DNA of 47,581 nucleotides from NCBI RefSeq assembly GCF_017302275.1, contig NZ_JAFLDR010000032.1:1-47581 (forward strand). Reading direction: 5' to 3'. The notes beneath the pieces were generated by a model. That model worked only from the letters and a program-made list of their open reading frames with translations. It was not told where the DNA came from and ran no database searches. Of the stretch, positions 38,356 to 47,357 are shown piece after piece; the stretch's first letter is position 1, and every line of letters begins with the position of its first letter. This DNA comes from Sulfuritalea sp. (lineage in GTDB: Bacteria > Pseudomonadota > Gammaproteobacteria > Burkholderiales > Rhodocyclaceae). The position numbers and the translations under genes are program-made.

Positions 38356-40586
38356 ACAAGCCGCATAAGCCCGCAGCACTTTCCAAAATGCGTCGCGCCG
38401 ACCCCCAGTTCGAGCGCGAAAAGGCCAAGTACGAGCATCCCTTGCCAAGTCGCGAGTACATCCTGCAGACGCTGAATGCCCAGGGCGCGCCGCTGGAATT
38501 CGAGCGCCTCGCCGGGCTGCTCGACATCCAGGCCTACGAGCTGGAGCCATTCCAGCGCCGGTTGGGAGCCATGGCGCGCGAGGCGCAGCTGATGCAGAAC
38601 CGCCGTGGCGACTGGCTGATTCCGGACAAGGCTGACCTGGTGCGCGGGCGCGTGACCGGGCATCCGGACGGCTTCGGCTTCCTGACGCCGGAGGATGGCG
38701 GTACCGACCTGTTCCTTGCCGCCAAGGAAATGGACAAGGTGCTGCATGGCGACAAGGTCATAGCGCGCGTCATCGGCGTCGATCGCAAGGGCCGCCCCGA
38801 AGGCAAGATCGTCGACGTCACCGAGCGCGCCAACCGCTTCGTGGTCGGGCGGGTGATCGAAGAGCATGGCGTGCGTTTTGTCGCCGCCGAGAACAAGCGC
38901 ATCAGCCAGGACATCCTGCTGGCACCGCCTGAGAAGGGCGCCCGCAAGCTGCTCAAGGCGCAAGCGGGCCAGGTGGTGATGATCGAACTGATCGAGCAAC
39001 CGAGCAAGCATGGACAGCCCATCGGCCGCTTGGTCGAGGTGCTGGGGAACTATGCCGACCCCGGCATGGAAATCGAGATCGCGCTGCGCAAGCATGAACT
39101 GCCCTATGAGTTCTCGAGCGCCGCGCTGGCGGAAGCGAAGAAGCTGCCCGATGCGGTACGCAAATCGGACTGGAAGGGCCGTGAAGACGTCACCGGCCTG
39201 CCGCTGGTGACCATTGACAGCGAGACGGCGCGGGACTTCGACGATGCCGTGTATTGCCAGCGCAAGGGCAAGGGTTTCCGCCTGGTCGTGGCGATCGCCG
39301 ATGTATCGCACTACGTGACCGCGGGTGGCGCGCTGGATGGCGACGCCTACGCACGTGGCAACTCGGTGTACTTTCCGCGGCGCGTGATCCCGATGCTGCC
39401 AGAGAGGATTTCCAATGGCCTGTGTTCGCTGAATCCGCAGGTCGAGCGCCTGTGCATGGTGTGTGACATGGAGATCGCCGGCAACGGCGCGATCCGGCGC
39501 TACCGTTTTTATCCCGCGGTGATGTTCTCCCACGCGCGACTGACCTATACCGAAGTGGCGGCCGCGCTCTACGAGAACGATGCCGCGGCGCGCGAGCGCC
39601 TGGCGCCGCTGCTGCCGCATCTCGAGGCGCTGGACGCACTCTACCGGCAGTTGGCGAAGGAGCGCGTCAAGCGCGGTGCGATCGATTTTGAAACTACGGA
39701 AACGCGTATGGTTTTCGATGACCGCGGCAAGATCGAGCGCATCGAGCCCTACGAGCGCAACGAAGCGCACAAGCTGATCGAAGAGTGCATGCTGGCCGCC
39801 AACGTTTGCGCCTCGGAGTTTCTGCGCGAGCGTGGACATCCGTCGCTCTACCGCATCCATGAAGGCCCGACGCCGGAGCGATTGACGAAGTTGCGGGATT
39901 TCCTTGCCACCTTCGGTTTCCAGTTGGCCGGCGGTGATGCGCCCAAGGCGCAGGACTATGCAAAACTGCTGGAAGAGATCGGCCAGCGCCCGGACCGGCA
40001 GCTATTGCAGACCGTGATGCTGCGATCCTTGCGCCAGGCCATCTACAGCCCGGACAACGTCGGCCACTTCGGCCTGGCCTATGAGAGCTACACCCATTTC
40101 ACTTCGCCCATCCGCCGTTATCCGGATCTGCTGGTGCATCGGGCCATAAAGTCGGCGCTGGCGGTACGGCGCTTCGAGCCGGCGGGAGGAGCAAATGCGT
40201 GGGAGGACATCGGCCTGCACTGCTCCATGACCGAGCGCCGCGCCGACGACGCGACGCGCGACGTCGAGGCGTGGCTCAAGTGCTTCTACATGAAGGACCG
40301 CGTCGGCGAGATCTTCGAAGGCAGCATTTCATCGGTGGTGCCCTTCGGCATCTTCGTCGCCCTGGACGGCGTATTTGTCGAAGGTCTGGTCCATGTTTCC
40401 GACCTTGGGCAGGACTATTTTCACTTCGAAGAGAAATCGCACGCCATGGTCGGGGAACGCACAGGCAAGCGCTTCCGCTTGTCCGATCGGGTACGCGTGC
40501 AGCTGACCCGGGTCGACATGGAGGCGAACAAGATCGACTTTTGCCTTGCTGATGCCGAACCGGCGCGGCGCAAGGCAAAACATTGA
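38349..40586 (+). CDS. rnr: Ribonuclease R
   Basis: A 745-residue 3'-5' exoribonuclease of the RNB family, degrading structured RNA. Order: an N-terminal winged-helix/HTH region (to about 85), cold-shock domains (RGRVTGHPDGFGFL), the RNB catalytic domain with IDSETARDFDDAV (metal-binding Asp residues), and a C-terminal S1 domain (VGEIFEGSISSVVPFGIFVAL). TTG at 38349 gives MSNKPHKPAAL with AAAGGA 10 nt upstream; ATG at 38388 is the alternative. Any promoter must lie within or before the antisense tRNA-Leu region, as purA is terminated at 38203. Confidence 0.92.
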   Translation: MSNKPHKPAALSKMRRADPQFEREKAKYEHPLPSREYILQTLNAQGAPLEFERLAGLLDIQAYELEPFQRRLGAMAREAQLMQNRRGDWLIPDKADLVRGRVTGHPDGFGFLTPEDGGTDLFLAAKEMDKVLHGDKVIARVIGVDRKGRPEGKIVDVTERANRFVVGRVIEEHGVRFVAAENKRISQDILLAPPEKGARKLLKAQAGQVVMIELIEQPSKHGQPIGRLVEVLGNYADPGMEIEIALRKHELPYEFSSAALAEAKKLPDAVRKSDWKGREDVTGLPLVTIDSETARDFDDAVYCQRKGKGFRLVVAIADVSHYVTAGGALDGDAYARGNSVYFPRRVIPMLPERISNGLCSLNPQVERLCMVCDMEIAGNGAIRRYRFYPAVMFSHARLTYTEVAAALYENDAAARERLAPLLPHLEALDALYRQLAKERVKRGAIDFETTETRMVFDDRGKIERIEPYERNEAHKLIEECMLAANVCASEFLRERGHPSLYRIHEGPTPERLTKLRDFLATFGFQLAGGDAPKAQDYAKLLEEIGQRPDRQLLQTVMLRSLRQAIYSPDNVGHFGLAYESYTHFTSPIRRYPDLLVHRAIKSALAVRRFEPAGGANAWEDIGLHCSMTERRADDATRDVEAWLKCFYMKDRVGEIFEGSISSVVPFGIFVALDGVFVEGLVHVSDLGQDYFHFEEKSHAMVGERTGKRFRLSDRVRVQLTRVDMEANKIDFCLADAEPARRKAKH

Positions 40587-40638
40587 CAAAGGCACTGTCC
40601 GCTGCGCAAACTGGGCGCAATTCTTGAAGGCGATCTTC

Positions 40639-41802
40639 ATGTACTCCGGAATCCTTGATCTCCCCTGGTGGGGTTATGTGATCGTCACTGCGGTGCTTAC
40701 GCACATCACGATCGCCGCAGTCACCATATTCCTGCATCGGCATCAGGCGCATCGGGCATTGGACCTCGGCCCGCTTCCCAGTCATTTCTTTCGCCTGTGG
40801 CTATGGCTGACCACCGGGATGGTCACCAAGGAATGGGTAGCGATCCACCGCAAGCATCACGCCAAATGCGACACGGCAGCCGATCCGCACAGCCCGCAGG
40901 TGTTCGGCATCAATCGGGTGTTGTGGACGGGCGTGTTTCTATATGTCAGGGAATCGCGCAATGCCGATACGCTGGAGCGCCACGGGCGCGGGACACCCGA
41001 TGACTGGCTGGAGCGGAAGGTGTATGCCCGAAAGTTCAAGTTCGGAATCGTGCTCATGCTGGGCCTCGATGTCGGCTTGTTCGGCACCTGGCCGGGCATC
41101 TTGATCTGGGGGGTGCAGATGGCCTGGATCCCCTTCTGGGCGGCCGGGGTGGTGAATGGCATTGGGCACTTCTGGGGCTATCGGAATTTCGCTTGCGCCG
41201 ATGCCTCGACCAATTTCTTTCCGCTCGGCATCCTGATCGGCGGCGAGGAACTGCACAACAATCACCATGCATTCGCAACCTCGGCCAAGCTTTCCAGCAG
41301 GTGGTACGAGTTCGACATCGGCTGGATGTACATCTGCGCCATGGAAAAGCTCGGCCTCGCGCGGGTGAAGAAGGTCGCGCCACGGCTTCGGCTGGGCGCG
41401 GCGCGTCCGACGATAGACGTCGAGTTGCTGCAGGCGGTTTTCACACACCGCTACGACGTCCTGGCAAAGTACATAAAGGGGCTGCGCCAACTGGCGGCCG
41501 AGGAGTTTTCCCGACTGAAGATCGATGCGCACGAAGGGCGCGTGATGAAGCGCCTGCTTGGTCAGGACGGTGCTGTCCTGGCGGCGCCGCAGAGGGAGCG
41601 TCTGGCGGGACTGCTTGCCCAAAGCGAACCGCTTTCCCGCGGCTACGCCATGCGCGCCGAATTGGAGGCGCTGTGGGCTCGCTCGGCCGCATCGCACGAC
41701 CAGTTGGTTACGCAGTTGCAGGATTGGGTGGCGCGCGCCGAGCAGAGCGGGATTCGCCAACTGGAAGAGTTTTCGCTGCGCTTGCGGCGCTATGCGGCCT
41801 GA
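40639..41802 (+). CDS. Membrane fatty-acid desaturase (acyl-CoA delta-9 type)
   Basis: A 387-residue integral membrane di-iron enzyme. The three histidine boxes are at residues 33-38 (HRHQAH), 70-74 (HRKHH) and 206-210 (HNNHH), with 'NGIGHFWGYRN' before the third, typical of SCD/Ole1-like delta-9 desaturases. Hydrophobic segments flank boxes one and two and the 135-180 region. The last ~130 residues are a soluble helical extension of unknown role. Start ATG at 40639 was taken because the longer frame overlaps rnr. It would introduce a double bond into acyl chains for membrane fluidity; the electron donor is unknown. Confidence 0.85.
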   Translation: MYSGILDLPWWGYVIVTAVLTHITIAAVTIFLHRHQAHRALDLGPLPSHFFRLWLWLTTGMVTKEWVAIHRKHHAKCDTAADPHSPQVFGINRVLWTGVFLYVRESRNADTLERHGRGTPDDWLERKVYARKFKFGIVLMLGLDVGLFGTWPGILIWGVQMAWIPFWAAGVVNGIGHFWGYRNFACADASTNFFPLGILIGGEELHNNHHAFATSAKLSSRWYEFDIGWMYICAMEKLGLARVKKVAPRLRLGAARPTIDVELLQAVFTHRYDVLAKYIKGLRQLAAEEFSRLKIDAHEGRVMKRLLGQDGAVLAAPQRERLAGLLAQSEPLSRGYAMRAELEALWARSAASHDQLVTQLQDWVARAEQSGIRQLEEFSLRLRRYAA

Positions 41803-41818
41803 AGTTGCCGCGTCCAAC

Positions 41819-41850
41819 AGAAAAAACCCGCCGCAGCGGGTTCTTTTTTA
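41819..41850. terminator. Bidirectional terminator between desaturase gene and rpmG
   Basis: AACCCGC (41825-41831), loop CGCA, GCGGGTT (41836-41842), with A-rich sequence before and CTTTTTTA after. It therefore works in both directions for convergent genes. Confidence 0.88.
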
Positions 41851-41863
41851 AGGAAGCGTTGCC

Positions 41864-42031
41864 TTACTTCAGCTTTACTTCCTTGTAGGCGACATGCTTG
41901 CGCGCCTTCGGGTCATACTTCAAGAATTCCAGCTTCCCCGGAGTTGTTTTCTTGTTCTTCGTGGTCGTGTAGAAGTGACCGGTACCGGCTGTGGATTCCA
42001 GCTTGATCTTTTCACGTCCGCCTTTGGCCAT
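41864..42031 (-). CDS. rpmG: 50S ribosomal protein L33
   Basis: A 55-residue basic protein reading [14 protein letters not shown]..., ending KEVKLK. Family features are '[26 protein letters not shown]' with no zinc-binding cysteines, i.e. the C-minus form usual in proteobacteria. It is 14 nt after rpmB and ends at a bidirectional terminator. Confidence 0.96.
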   Translation of the reverse strand: MAKGGREKIKLESTAGTGHFYTTTKNKKTTPGKLEFLKYDPKARKHVAYKEVKLK

Positions 42032-42045
42032 GTTCGTTTCTCCTG

Positions 42046-42282
42046 TTAGACGCGCTCGCCGCGCTCACGCAATTCGGCGAGGACAACGTCGATGCCCTTC
42101 TTGTCGATGGTGCGCAGACCGGCGTTGGACACGCGCAGGCTGACCCAGCGGTTTTCGGTTTCACTCCAGAAGCGGCGGCTGTGCAGGTTAGGCAGAAAGC
42201 GACGCTTGGTCTTGTTGTTGGCGTGGGACACGTTGTTCCCAACCATCGGGGCCTTGCCCGTCACTTGACATACGCGAGACAT
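42046..42282 (-). CDS. rpmB: 50S ribosomal protein L28
   Basis: A 78-residue basic protein: [29 protein letters not shown] and '[12 protein letters not shown]' are highly conserved L28 segments. Co-transcribed with rpmG. A promoter with TAAAAT lies 37 nt upstream. Confidence 0.97.
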   Translation of the reverse strand: MSRVCQVTGKAPMVGNNVSHANNKTKRRFLPNLHSRRFWSETENRWVSLRVSNAGLRTIDKKGIDVVLAELRERGERV

Positions 42283-42318
42283 GATGTGCTCCTGAATGCT
42301 TATTTCGCAAAGTCGGCG

Positions 42319-42348
42319 ATTTTACCAAACAATCGCGTGAAAGCCCAA
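42319..42348 (-). promoter_or_regulatory. Probable rpmB-rpmG promoter
   Basis: On the minus strand TTGGGC (-35, starting with the T at 42350-42348 region), 18-nt spacer and TAAAAT (42324-42319). It lies in the 72-nt gap between radC and rpmB. Confidence 0.6.
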
Positions 42349-42354
42349 TCCTTT

Positions 42355-43035
42355 TTAAATCAATCCGCGTTCGGCAAAGGAAAGCGGCCTGGCGCTGCCG
42401 GCGACGATGAAATGGTCGAGCAGTTTCACGTCGATCATCGCCAGGGCCTGTTTCAGCGACGAAGTGAGCACTTCGTCGGCGCGCGATGGCTCGGCCAGAC
42501 CCGATGGATGGTTGTGGGCGAGGATGACGGCGCCGGCGTTGTGGTCCAATGCGCTTTTGACCACGACGCGCGGATAGACGCTGGTTTGCGTAAGGGTTCC
42601 ACGAAACAGTTCCTCGCTGGCGATCAGGCGGTTCTGGGCATCGAGCCAGAGTGCAATGAAGACTTCATGCGGCAAGCTGGACAGCGAGAGCCGCAGCCAG
42701 TCTCGCACCGCCTCGGGCGAGGCAAGGGCATCCTTGGCTTTCATGGGCGAGGCAAGGGCGCGGCGCGCCAGTTCCAGAGCGGCGGCAAGCTGGGCGGCCT
42801 TGGCCGGGCCGATCCCGTGAAGTCGTGCGAGTTCCTTGGGAGTCGCCGCAGCCAGTGTGGCCAGGTCTCCATCGAAGCTTGCAAGCAGTTCGCGGGCGAG
42901 GTCCACAGCGCTCTTGCCGCGAATGCCGACACGCAGGAAGATCGCCAGCAGTTCGGCATCGGACAGGGCGGCGGCGCCTTGTTTGGCAAGTCGTTCCCGC
43001 GGGCGCTCGGCCTCGGGCCAATCGCGTATGGCCAT
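42355..43035 (-). CDS. radC: RadC/JAB-domain protein (UPF0758)
   Basis: A 226-residue protein with an N-terminal helix-hairpin-helix part ('[24 protein letters not shown]') and a C-terminal JAB metalloprotease-like domain with the motif '[18 protein letters not shown]' (HxHPSG...D zinc ligands). The name RadC is historical; a DNA-repair role is not established and function is unknown. It is conserved beside rpmB-rpmG and divergent from coaBC. Confidence 0.93.
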   Translation of the reverse strand: MAIRDWPEAERPRERLAKQGAAALSDAELLAIFLRVGIRGKSAVDLARELLASFDGDLATLAAATPKELARLHGIGPAKAAQLAAALELARRALASPMKAKDALASPEAVRDWLRLSLSSLPHEVFIALWLDAQNRLIASEELFRGTLTQTSVYPRVVVKSALDHNAGAVILAHNHPSGLAEPSRADEVLTSSLKQALAMIDVKLLDHFIVAGSARPLSFAERGLI

Positions 43036-43081
43036 GGTTTAGAATCCCTGCCTGGTTGCCGAATGGCGGGATTTTAATGTC

Positions 43082-44269
43082 ATGAACGAATTTCAGGGCA
43101 AGCGTGTCGTCCTCGGTATTACCGGCGGCGTGGCGGCGTACAAATCGGCCGAACTGGTGCGACTGCTGGTCAAGGCCGGCGCCGAGACGGATGTGGTACT
43201 GACCGCCGCCGGGGCCAAGTTCGTTGGGCCCGCCACCTTTCAGGCGCTCTCCGGTCGTCGTGTGTGGCAGGCCTTGTGGGATGAGCGGATGGACAACGGC
43301 ATGGCGCACATCGACCTGACCCGAGGCGCTGCGGCATTGCTGGTGGCGCCTGCCACGGCGGATTTTCTCGCCAAGTTGGCGCACGGTTTTGCCGACGATC
43401 TGTTGTCCACGCTCTGCCTCGCCCGAGCCTGCCCGCTCCTGGTGGCACCGGCGATGAACCGACAGATGTGGGACAACCCTGCCACCTACCGCAATGTGGC
43501 GCAACTGCGAGCGGACGGTGTCAGCGTTCTCGGTCCAGGGCACGGCGACCAGGCCTGTGGCGAAGTGGGAGACGGGCGCATGCTGGAAGCACAGGATCTG
43601 TTCGAGGATCTCCATGCCGCGCTGCAAGTCAAGTCGCTGGCCGGAAAGCGCGTCCTGCTCACTGCTGGCCCGACTTTCGAAGCGCTGGATCCGGTGCGCG
43701 GCCTGACCAATTCAAGCTCGGGCAAGATGGGTTTTGCGCTTGCCCGTGCCTGTGCCGAGGCGGGAGCGCACGTCACCATGGTGGCCGGTCCGGTAGTGTT
43801 TCCGACGCCGCGCGGCGTGCATCGGGTAAATGTCCAGAATGCGCTGCAGATGCGGGAAGCCGTATTGCAGGCACTGCCGGGGCAGGATGTCTTCATCGCT
43901 GTAGCGGCCGTGGCCGATTACCGCCCGCGCCAGGCGGCGGAGCACAAGATCAAGAAAGGTGCGCAAAGTCTGGCGATCGAACTGGAAGCCAATCCTGACA
44001 TCCTGGCCGAAGTGGCGAGCCGTCCCGACGCGCCGTTTTGCGTCGGTTTCGCCGCCGAGAGCCGCGACCTGGCGACCTATGCCGAAGGCAAGCGCCTGGC
44101 GAAGAACCTCAAGCTCGTGGTCGGCAACCTGGTACAAGACGGCCTGGGCGGCGACAACAACACGGTAACCCTGTTTGATGTGCATGGTGCGCACCCCTTG
44201 CCGCCGGCGGACAAGCACGAGGTGGCGCGCGGCATCGTTGCGCATATCGCCGCCCTGCTGGAGAAATGA
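43082..44269 (+). CDS. coaBC: Bifunctional phosphopantothenoylcysteine decarboxylase/ligase
   Basis: A 395-residue two-domain enzyme of coenzyme A synthesis. CoaC (1 to about 185) is an FMN flavoprotein starting '[17 protein letters not shown]' with the '[14 protein letters not shown]' substrate clamp. CoaB (about 190-395) has '[26 protein letters not shown]' and binds CTP to join cysteine to phosphopantothenate. The ATG at 43082 is the only sensible start. dut begins one base after its stop. Confidence 0.95.
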   Translation: MNEFQGKRVVLGITGGVAAYKSAELVRLLVKAGAETDVVLTAAGAKFVGPATFQALSGRRVWQALWDERMDNGMAHIDLTRGAAALLVAPATADFLAKLAHGFADDLLSTLCLARACPLLVAPAMNRQMWDNPATYRNVAQLRADGVSVLGPGHGDQACGEVGDGRMLEAQDLFEDLHAALQVKSLAGKRVLLTAGPTFEALDPVRGLTNSSSGKMGFALARACAEAGAHVTMVAGPVVFPTPRGVHRVNVQNALQMREAVLQALPGQDVFIAVAAVADYRPRQAAEHKIKKGAQSLAIELEANPDILAEVASRPDAPFCVGFAAESRDLATYAEGKRLAKNLKLVVGNLVQDGLGGDNNTVTLFDVHGAHPLPPADKHEVARGIVAHIAALLEK

Positions 44270-44270
44270 C

Positions 44271-44729
44271 GTGGCAACGATCGACCTGAAGATACTCGAC
44301 GCCCGCCTCAAGGATGAACGCTACATGCCGGCCTATGCCACGGCAGGCGCCGCAGGCGTTGACCTGCGGGCGTGCATTGACGTGGCGCTCAAGATCCATC
44401 CCGGAGAAACCATACTGGTACCCACGGGAATGGCCGTGCACCTGGCCGACCCGGGTTACGCGGCAATGATCCTTCCGCGTTCCGGCCTCGGACACAAGCA
44501 TGGAATCGTGCTGGGCAATCTGGTCGGTCTGATCGACTCGGATTACCAGGGGGAGATATTCGTTTCGACCTGGAATCGCAGCCACGACACATTCACCTTG
44601 AATCCGCTGGATCGCCTTGCGCAACTGGTCGTCGTTCCCGTGGTTCAGGTGAAGTTCAATGTCGTCGACGATTTTCCGGCGAGCGAGCGTGGTGCGGGCG
44701 GGTTTGGCAGCACCGGGATCGCGGGATAG
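44271..44729 (+). CDS. dut: dUTP diphosphatase
   Basis: A 152-residue trimeric dUTPase removing dUTP and supplying dUMP. The five motifs are present: [40 protein letters not shown] and the C-terminal [13 protein letters not shown] at 44271 is used as start: it lies one base after the coaBC stop, and the upstream frame is inside coaBC. The coaBC-dut order is conserved in proteobacteria. Confidence 0.95.
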   Translation: MATIDLKILDARLKDERYMPAYATAGAAGVDLRACIDVALKIHPGETILVPTGMAVHLADPGYAAMILPRSGLGHKHGIVLGNLVGLIDSDYQGEIFVSTWNRSHDTFTLNPLDRLAQLVVVPVVQVKFNVVDDFPASERGAGGFGSTGIAG

Positions 44730-44746
44730 CTTTCAGGGCAGCCCGA

Positions 44747-45361
44747 ATGATCCGGTCTTTCCTATCCCTGCTTGGAGTCGCACTGTTCGTGGTTACGCTA
44801 CCGGCGACTGCCGCCTCCTCGCCGGCGCCCGCGCCGCGCGTTGCAGCAATCATCCAGTCGCGCTGTGCCTTGTGCCACGGAGCCGAAGGCGAAAGCGCCA
44901 GCGTCGTGTATCCGCGTATCGCCGCGCAGCATCCGGACTACCTGGTCAAGCAGTTGAGGGATTTTCGCGATGGTCGTCGCCGGAGCGAGACGATGACCGA
45001 TATGGCCAAGGATCTCAACGATGATGTGATAGTGGAACTGGCGGCGTACTTCGCCGGCAGGAAGGCGGGTGCGCGACAGCCTGGCGATACAGACCTTGCC
45101 GCAGTGGGAAAGTACATCTATCAGCGCGGCAACGGCTATTCCGGCGTGGCGGCTTGTGCTTCCTGCCACGGTCCTGGCGGTCTCGGCACGGCGCAATTGC
45201 CTCGCCTCGCCGGGCAGCATCCGGCCTACATCGAAACGCAGTTGAAGGAATTCAACCGTCGCGCGCGCACCAACGACAATTCAATCATGCACTCGATTGC
45301 GTCAAAGCTCACCGAATTGGAAACCAAGGCCGTGGCGGTATACATCGGCGGCTTGCAGTAG
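44747..45361 (+). CDS. Dihaem cytochrome c4
   Basis: A 204-residue periplasmic protein with a signal peptide (1 to about 23) and two tandem class I cytochrome c domains, each with one haem motif: C40-ALCH and C136-ASCH. The repeated 'YPRIAAQHPDYLVKQL' and 'LPRLAGQHPAYIETQL' sequences are typical of cytochrome c4, which carries electrons to terminal oxidases. Methionine axial ligands are expected in 'ETMTDMA' and 'SIMHSIA'. It lies 17 nt after dut and ends at a bidirectional terminator facing fccB. Confidence 0.92.
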   Translation: MIRSFLSLLGVALFVVTLPATAASSPAPAPRVAAIIQSRCALCHGAEGESASVVYPRIAAQHPDYLVKQLRDFRDGRRRSETMTDMAKDLNDDVIVELAAYFAGRKAGARQPGDTDLAAVGKYIYQRGNGYSGVAACASCHGPGGLGTAQLPRLAGQHPAYIETQLKEFNRRARTNDNSIMHSIASKLTELETKAVAVYIGGLQ

Positions 45362-45394
45362 GATCCCCTCGACGCTGTGCCGAGATCGATCGCG

Positions 45395-45431
45395 CAAAAA
45401 CAAAACCCCGCCGAAGCGGGGTTTTGTTTTG
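45395..45431. terminator. Bidirectional terminator between cytochrome c4 and fccB
   Basis: ACAAAACCCCGC (45400-45411), loop CGAA, GCGGGGTTTTGT (45416-45427), then TTT. It has an A-rich flank on the left, so it works both ways for the convergent genes. Confidence 0.92.
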
Positions 45432-45447
45432 GTGTGAAGCATTTCGA

Positions 45448-46728
45448 TCAGGTCGACATTTCGGTAAGGATGTTCTTCAGCCAGCTTTCGGCGAAAATCG
45501 CCTCCATCTTGGCGGCCGAGAAATCCGCCGGGGACACGCCGCCCGAGTTCGGCACGGCGACGATCTTGCCGTCCTTGGCGGCATACACCGCAGCGACGCT
45601 GACAGCCTCCTTGTCGGTGATGTAGCTGTAGCAGGTGTTGATGCCCGACATGTCAGTCAGTTCCTTGCCATTCATCAGTGCAACGATGTTGGTCGCGCAA
45701 ATCTTGGCTTCGGAGTTGGCCGAATAGCCCGACTTCGGCATCGCACCGGCGTTCGATGCATCGCCGATGACGTGAATGCCAGCCTGCTTGGTCGACTCGA
45801 AGGTGTTCGGATTCACCGGGCACCAGTTCTTGTCGTCACCGACCAGACCCGCGGCAACCGCGATTTGCCCGGCACGCTGCGGCGGTATGACGTTCACCAC
45901 ATCGCCCTTCACGTCTTCGAGGCCTTCGATCAGAACCGTCATCTTTCCGGCGTCCACTTCGGTCACCTTCTTGGCTGGACGATAGTCGATGATGCCCGCG
46001 TAGTTGTCCTTCCAACCCTTGGTGAACAGTGGGCCCTTGGAAGCAATCGCCGGGTTGGCGTCGAGGACGACGATCTTCGACTTCGGCTTGTGGGCCTTCA
46101 GGTAGTGGGCAATCATGCTGGTCCGCTCGTAGGGGCCGGGCGGGCAGCGGAAGGGCGAGAGCGGTACGGAAAGCACGACGGTGCCGCCGTCCTTCATCGC
46201 TTCGAGCTGCTTTCTCAGCAGCACGGTCTGGGGGCCGGCCTTCCACGCGTGGGGCATTATTTCCATGGCGGCGGCGTCGTAGCCCTTCATGTCTTCGAGA
46301 CGGAAATCGATGCCGGGTGAGAGCACCAGGCGGTCGTAGCTGACGGTGCCCTTGCTGGTGGTGACCACCTTGGCCGCCGGGTCGATGGCCGTGACTTCGG
46401 CCTGGACGACCTTGATGCCGTGGTTGGCGGCCAGTTTGTCGTACTTGATGGTCAGCGGGCTGAGGTCCTTGAGGATGCCTCCGATGTACAGGTTGCTGAA
46501 CGGGCAGGAAATGAAATGATCGTTGCGTTCGATCATCACCACTTCGATGCTCTTGTCCATCATGCGAATGTACTTGGCGGCGATGGTGCCGCCATAGCCG
46601 CCGCCGACCACCACCACGCGCTTGGCGCCCTTGGGCATCAGTTCGGCGGCACGGCCGATCATCGGCAGCCCCGCGGCGCCGGCGCCTGCGCCGACCAGTT
46701 TCAGGAAACTTCTGCGATCCAGTGTCAT
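45448..46728 (-). CDS. fccB: Flavocytochrome c sulfide dehydrogenase-like flavoprotein
   Basis: A 426-residue FAD protein exported by Tat (DRRSFLKLVGAGAGAAGLP). It has 'VVVVGGGYGGTIAAKYI' for FAD, 'HFISCPFSN' with C75 in the place of the cysteine that binds FAD covalently in FccB, and C195 (FRCPPGPYE) and C366 (INTCYSY) as candidates for the redox-active disulfide. The C-terminal FCSD flavin-binding domain ends 'AKMEAIFAESWLKNILTEM'. The family oxidises sulfide (FccAB, SoxF) and passes electrons to the partner cytochrome encoded 13 nt upstream. The actual substrate is not proven by sequence. Confidence 0.88.
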   Translation of the reverse strand: MTLDRRSFLKLVGAGAGAAGLPMIGRAAELMPKGAKRVVVVGGGYGGTIAAKYIRMMDKSIEVVMIERNDHFISCPFSNLYIGGILKDLSPLTIKYDKLAANHGIKVVQAEVTAIDPAAKVVTTSKGTVSYDRLVLSPGIDFRLEDMKGYDAAAMEIMPHAWKAGPQTVLLRKQLEAMKDGGTVVLSVPLSPFRCPPGPYERTSMIAHYLKAHKPKSKIVVLDANPAIASKGPLFTKGWKDNYAGIIDYRPAKKVTEVDAGKMTVLIEGLEDVKGDVVNVIPPQRAGQIAVAAGLVGDDKNWCPVNPNTFESTKQAGIHVIGDASNAGAMPKSGYSANSEAKICATNIVALMNGKELTDMSGINTCYSYITDKEAVSVAAVYAAKDGKIVAVPNSGGVSPADFSAAKMEAIFAESWLKNILTEMST

Positions 46729-46741
46729 GTTGTCATCCCCC

Positions 46742-47320
46742 TTATTTAACGCTGGCGTAGAAGTGGAGCAGGGCATCGATGTCGCCCGCCGACAGCGGTT
46801 TGACCTTCTCCGCCATCTTCTCCGGCATCTTGCGCTTGCCCGATTGGTAGAGTTCCATCTGCATTTGCAGATAGGGTAGCCATTGACTGGCCATCACCGG
46901 CGTCTCGTCCTTGCCTTCGCGCCCGTCCTCGTTGTGGCAGCGATTGCAGTGCTCTTCCTGGAGGCTGGCCCCCTTCTTGACCTTGGCCGCGTCGACTTGC
47001 TGGCTGGTTACGTGCAGCTTCTGTTTGGAGAAAAACTCGCCCATCGCCTCGAAATCGGAATCGGTGTAGCCCTTGGCCAGCCGTCCCATAACGGTCGAAG
47101 GACGCTCACCGCTCTTGAACTTTTTCATCGCGTCGACGACGGCTGCCTTGGATTGGCTGGAGAGGCTGGGCATGGTCGGACCGGCGCTGCCGCCATTGGT
47201 GCCGTGACAGCCGGCACAGGCGTTCGCCAGCATCGTCGGCGAAGGCGGCGCAGCATGTGCTACTGCGGACATCGCAAGGACGCTGCCTGCCAGCGCCCAT
47301 CCTTTCAACTTCATCGTCAT
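46742..47320 (-). CDS. fccA: Dihaem cytochrome c, FccA/c4-like subunit
   Basis: A 192-residue periplasmic protein with a signal peptide (1 to about 23, cleavage after AHA) and two haem motifs, C35-AGCH and C125-NRCH. 'PTMPSLSSQSKAAVVDAMKKFKSGERPSTVMGRLAKGY' resembles cytochrome c subunits of flavocytochrome c. ATG at 47320 follows AAGGAGGAAAA. It is directly upstream of fccB, so it should be the electron acceptor subunit. The fccA symbol is by context; a plain c4 cannot be ruled out. Confidence 0.82.
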   Translation of the reverse strand: MTMKLKGWALAGSVLAMSAVAHAAPPSPTMLANACAGCHGTNGGSAGPTMPSLSSQSKAAVVDAMKKFKSGERPSTVMGRLAKGYTDSDFEAMGEFFSKQKLHVTSQQVDAAKVKKGASLQEEHCNRCHNEDGREGKDETPVMASQWLPYLQMQMELYQSGKRKMPEKMAEKVKPLSAGDIDALLHFYASVK

Positions 47321-47357
47321 CAAGTTTTCCTCCTTGGTTTTAAGAGATGCTGCGGTC

